Shown piece by piece: positions 61,370-64,000 of a stretch of 64,000 nucleotides of DNA. Positions within the stretch are counted from its first letter, which is position 1, and the number at the start of each line of letters is the position of its first letter. The position numbers and the translations under genes are program-made. The notes under the pieces were generated by a model. It saw only the letters and a program-made list of their open reading frames with translations. It was not told the origin of the DNA and did no database searches. Location: positions 517,800 through 581,799 of the forward strand of contig JHXB01000001.1 in the NCBI GenBank assembly GCA_000621905.1, written 5' to 3'. The stretch is from Lachnospiraceae bacterium NC2004. GTDB taxonomy: Bacteria; Bacillota; Clostridia; Lachnospirales; Lachnospiraceae.

Positions 61370-63502
61370 CTAGTCCTCTTCTACAATAACAAAATCAATG
61401 GTTCTGGTTTCCATGTCGGCATTATCAACCTTGACCTTCACACTCTGACCTAAGATATACTCCTTCTTGGTATCTTTGCCGATGAGCTTATAATTCTCCT
61501 CATCATAGTAGTAATAGTCGTCAATAAGCGAATTAATAGAAACCATACCCTCTACGGTGTTAGGAAGTTCCACATACATGCCCCAGCTTGTCATTCCGGA
61601 AACAGATCCCTCAAAAACTTCGCCTATATGCATGGTCATATACTGAACCTTCTTTAACTTGTCAACTTCTCTCTCAGCCTCGTCAGCCCTTCTCTCATTC
61701 TTGCTCGAATTCATAGCGACATCATTAAGAATCTTCTCATAGTGAGCAATACGCTTGTCATTGAGTTTGCCATGAAGCTGCTCCTTGATGATTCTATGAA
61801 TCTGAAGGTCAGGATATCTTCTGATTGGCGAAGTAAAATGACAATAATACTTAGCCGCAAGACCAAAGTGACCTGAGCAGTCAGTTGTATACTTAGCCTG
61901 CTTCATTGACCTAAGTGTAAGCCTTGAGATAAGCGCCTCCTCAGGTGTTCCCTCTATCTTGCCAAGAAGCTTCTGGAACTCCTTAGGGTGAATCTCCTCC
62001 TGACTAACCTTGATAAAGTAGCCGAAATTGGCAATCATGGTAGAGAGACTCTTAATCTTCTCTGAATCAGGTGATTCGTGAGTTCTATAGACAAACGGTA
62101 ACTCAAGCCAATAATAATTCTCTGCTATAGTCTCATTGGCCATGAGCATAAAGTCTTCAATAAGCTTGGTTGCAGCGTTTCTTTCATAAGGCTTAATCTC
62201 ATAAGGCACACCCTTCTCATCAAGAAGAATCTTGCTCTCAGGAAAATCAAAGTCAATAGAACCTCGCTTCATACGGCGGTCTCTTAAAAGCTCAGAAACC
62301 TCCTTCATAAGCTCAAACATAGGAACAAACTCATAGTATTCCGCAATAGTATCCTGATCATGATCGGTTATGATAGCATTTACCGCTGTATAAGTCATTC
62401 TGCGATCAATATTGACAATAGTCTCTGCAATCTTGTGGTCGTAAACCTTACCCTTCTCATCAATCTGCATAATGCAGGAAAGCGCAAGTCTGTCTACACC
62501 CTGGTTAAGCGAACAGATACCGTTAGAAAGCGCATGTGGAAGCATAGGGATAACCCTGTCCACCAAATAGACAGAAGTACCGCGCTTAAAAGCCTCCTTA
62601 TCAAGTGGCGAGCCCTCAGTAACATACTCACTTACATCAGCGATATGCACACCAAGCTCATATCCCTTCTCGGTGCGCTTAAGATGTATCGCATCATCAA
62701 GGTCCTTAGCGTCCTCGCCGTCAATAGTAACCATCATGACGTCTCGTAAATCAAGCCTGTCAGAATACTTATCAGTATCGACGAAATTCGGAACACCCTC
62801 AACCTGCTTCATAACGCCCTTTGGATACTCATCAGGAATACCAAGAGCTCTAACTATGGAAATGATATCGACACCCGGATCATTGGCATGGCCCAAAATC
62901 TCGATAATCTCACCCTCAGGGTTCTTATCCTCCTCACCGTAACTGTGAAGCTTGACGACAACCTTGTGGCCATCAACAGCATTAAGAGTCTTCTCAGAAG
63001 GAATATATATGTCTTTATTGAACTTGCTTATATCAGACTTAACGAAACCAAAGTTGCCTGACTTCATAAATGTACCGACAACCTCAGACATACCTCTGGC
63101 AATAACCTTCTTAATAACGCCTTCTCTACGCTTACCTGATCTTGCCTCCTTGTTAATCTTAACAAGAACAGTATCATTGTGCATAGCACCATTGACAGCA
63201 TTTTCCGGAATGAAAATGTCGTCCTTCTCGCCCTCAATCTCTACAAAACCAAAGCCTCTAGCGTTGCCGATAAATATACCTTCTACTACGCCCGCTTCAA
63301 TCTTCATGTATCTGCCCTTAGAGTCTACCTCTAACTTGCCCTCTTCAACAAGCTCGGTAAGTATCTTCCTTAACACTCCACGGTCTTCGTTGTCAACCTG
63401 AAGTATAAAAGCAAGCTCTTTAAGCTTCATAGGCTTGTATTCAGGTTCATTGACAAAATCTATAATCATCTGACGTCTCTTATCATTAAGTTCCATATCC
63501 AT
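61370..63502 (-). CDS. rnr: Ribonuclease R
   Basis: About 710 residues: N-terminal helix-turn-helix-like and two cold-shock domains, an RNB catalytic domain with the Asp cluster in DGEDAKDLDDAIH, and a C-terminal S1 domain (GEVFEGSVSGMTSWGMYVEL). A processive 3'-5' exoribonuclease that degrades structured RNA and the non-stop mRNAs released by trans-translation. ATG at 63502 is about 10 bases after AAAGGG; the GTG at 63511 is too near. Operon with smpB. Confidence 0.96.
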   Translation of the reverse strand: MDMELNDKRRQMIIDFVNEPEYKPMKLKELAFILQVDNEDRGVLRKILTELVEEGKLEVDSKGRYMKIEAGVVEGIFIGNARGFGFVEIEGEKDDIFIPENAVNGAMHNDTVLVKINKEARSGKRREGVIKKVIARGMSEVVGTFMKSGNFGFVKSDISKFNKDIYIPSEKTLNAVDGHKVVVKLHSYGEEDKNPEGEIIEILGHANDPGVDIISIVRALGIPDEYPKGVMKQVEGVPNFVDTDKYSDRLDLRDVMMVTIDGEDAKDLDDAIHLKRTEKGYELGVHIADVSEYVTEGSPLDKEAFKRGTSVYLVDRVIPMLPHALSNGICSLNQGVDRLALSCIMQIDEKGKVYDHKIAETIVNIDRRMTYTAVNAIITDHDQDTIAEYYEFVPMFELMKEVSELLRDRRMKRGSIDFDFPESKILLDEKGVPYEIKPYERNAATKLIEDFMLMANETIAENYYWLELPFVYRTHESPDSEKIKSLSTMIANFGYFIKVSQEEIHPKEFQKLLGKIEGTPEEALISRLTLRSMKQAKYTTDCSGHFGLAAKYYCHFTSPIRRYPDLQIHRIIKEQLHGKLNDKRIAHYEKILNDVAMNSSKNERRADEAEREVDKLKKVQYMTMHIGEVFEGSVSGMTSWGMYVELPNTVEGMVSINSLIDDYYYYDEENYKLIGKDTKKEYILGQSVKVKVDNADMETRTIDFVIVEED

Positions 63503-63588
63503 ATCAGTCACGCCCTTTCGTAATAATCTACTCTAATAATACCATAAATGCTTATCATTAGACACCCCTAAAATCATGTTTCCTTAAG

Positions 63589-63627
63589 CTAAGTACCCAA
63601 TGGGGACTGTCCCCTTTGGGTACTTAC
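63589..63627. repeat. 39-bp palindromic repeat, unit C
   Basis: CTAAGTACCCAA, TGGGGACTGTCCCCT, TTGGGTACTTAC: the reverse complement of unit B at 44008, with the last base changed. Confidence 0.85.
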
Positions 63628-63630
63628 GTG

Positions 63631-63669
63631 CTAAGTTCTCAATGGGGACTGTCCCCACTGGTAACTTAA
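63631..63669. repeat. 39-bp palindromic repeat, unit D (chimeric arms)
   Basis: CTAAGTTCTCAA and CTGGTAACTTAA flank TGGGGACTGTCCCCA. The core is a perfect palindrome but the arms no longer match well; the right arm resembles unit A, the left arm resembles neither fully. Confidence 0.75.
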
Positions 63670-63679
63670 TTATTCGAGC

Positions 63680-64000
63680 AAACTGAATATTCCGCGGTCG
63701 TAAGACCGCCTATCCGGACGAGCGGTACCGCGAGTCCATGACAATGATACCGCTAATCCGAAATAGCGTACCGGTACTATAGTGAGTGCTTAGATAGGAG
63801 CTCTCTCATATTTGCTGTACCAGAATTAATAGTTTCTGAATTATGTACGATTCGATCCATGATAGCATCAGCTATTACACCTCCACCTAAGCGAGGATGC
63901 CATTCAGTCTGTTTGTATTGAGTACAGAAGATTGTTGGCCATGTATCATATCGTTTTTCAAATATCTCCAACAGATATTTAACTTCTTTCTCTGAAGGGA
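63680..64000. mobile_element. End of an IS21-like insertion sequence
   Basis: The window closes inside an IS21-type element: the C-terminus of its IstB helper (63777 on) and a GC-richer non-coding end with the hairpin GCGGTC-GTAA-GACCGC near 63693-63708. The terminal inverted repeat and target duplication are not identified, so the outer limit is approximate. Confidence 0.5.
63777..64000 (-). CDS. istB: IstB-like transposition helper ATPase, C-terminal part
   Basis: Frame open to the window end. The visible C-terminus includes EIFEKRYDTWPTIFCTQY and GGGVIADAIMDRIVHNSETI, the sensor regions of IstB/DnaC-like AAA+ proteins of IS21 elements. The stop TAG is at 63777-63779. The Walker motifs lie beyond the window. 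It would assist an IstA transposase encoded further right. Confidence 0.8.
   Translation of the reverse strand, partial: PSEKEVKYLLEIFEKRYDTWPTIFCTQYKQTEWHPRLGGGVIADAIMDRIVHNSETINSGTANMRELLSKHSL

Overview
This 64 kb window is chromosomal backbone from a low-GC, AT-rich, spore-lineage Firmicute, most likely a Lachnospiraceae (Clostridium cluster XIVa) species. Support for that placement comes from the L27 N-terminal extension with its Prp protease, the GerW/DUF2953 pair, the yneA-lexA divergon, the TIGR03960/TIGR03936 radical-SAM pair, the fused 2-hydroxyacyl-CoA dehydratase activase, and AGGAGG-type ribosome binding sites throughout. Genus cannot be fixed from sequence alone. CheV implies a chemotactic relative.

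Layout. 1-3.2 kb: end of divIVA, then aroB-lspA-rluD. 3.3-8 kb: an acidic small protein, a cytidylate-kinase-like gene, a repeat-rich gap, an intact tyrosine recombinase facing a rhodanese-PP-loop (TtcA-like) fusion, and a decayed recombinase copy. 8-9.2 kb: divergent yneA-like and lexA genes sharing three SOS boxes. 9.3-14.5 kb: a YhgE-like repeat protein and an MMPL/RND transporter, divergent from a TetR regulator with two matched operators. 14.6-19.4 kb: the ribosome/NAD cluster rplU-prp-rpmA-obgE-yhbY-nadD-yqeK-rsfS. 19.5-31 kb: CotH-kinase surface protein, rRNA m5C methyltransferase, small alarmone synthetase, DHH phosphoesterase, RNase E/G, a secreted beta-helix protein and the radical-SAM pair. 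31-37 kb: a trigger-factor-like lipoprotein, recG, a FakA-like kinase and Asp23, divergent from rpmB. 37.3-43.9 kb: a same-strand run corA, pseudo-rhomboid, pyk, two unknown genes, DUF2953, gerW. 44-51.4 kb (plus strand): giant activase, ABC-F protein, CorC-type CBS protein. 51.4-60.4 kb: hisH-hisF, a large acidic membrane protein, cheV, lipoproteins and an OmpR/HK two-component system. 60.4-63.5 kb: ssrA (tmRNA), smpB, rnr. The window ends in an IS21-type element.

How genes work together. tmRNA, SmpB and RNase R form the complete trans-translation rescue and decay set. Prp is expected to trim the L27 encoded next to it. LexA should control itself and the YneA-like division inhibitor. The TetR protein probably represses the MMPL/YhgE export pair through two TGACC-N3-GGTCA sites. 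The radical-SAM pair and RNase E/G normally lead directly into rplU in clostridia; here secreted and RNA-modification genes lie between them.

Non-coding structure is a notable part of the window: four copies of a 39-bp palindromic repeat in two tandem pairs about 19.6 kb apart, several TCATTCTGAGCG-type repeats, a 127-bp inverted-repeat element, and large perfect palindromes upstream of the recombinase and the kinase-like gene. No CRISPR array, prophage or complete defence island is visible. No single clearly novel system is proven. The best candidates for new biology are the extracytoplasmic trigger-factor lipoprotein, the pseudo-rhomboid with a zinc-binding tail, the large acidic membrane protein beside cheV, and the two unknown genes between pyk and gerW.
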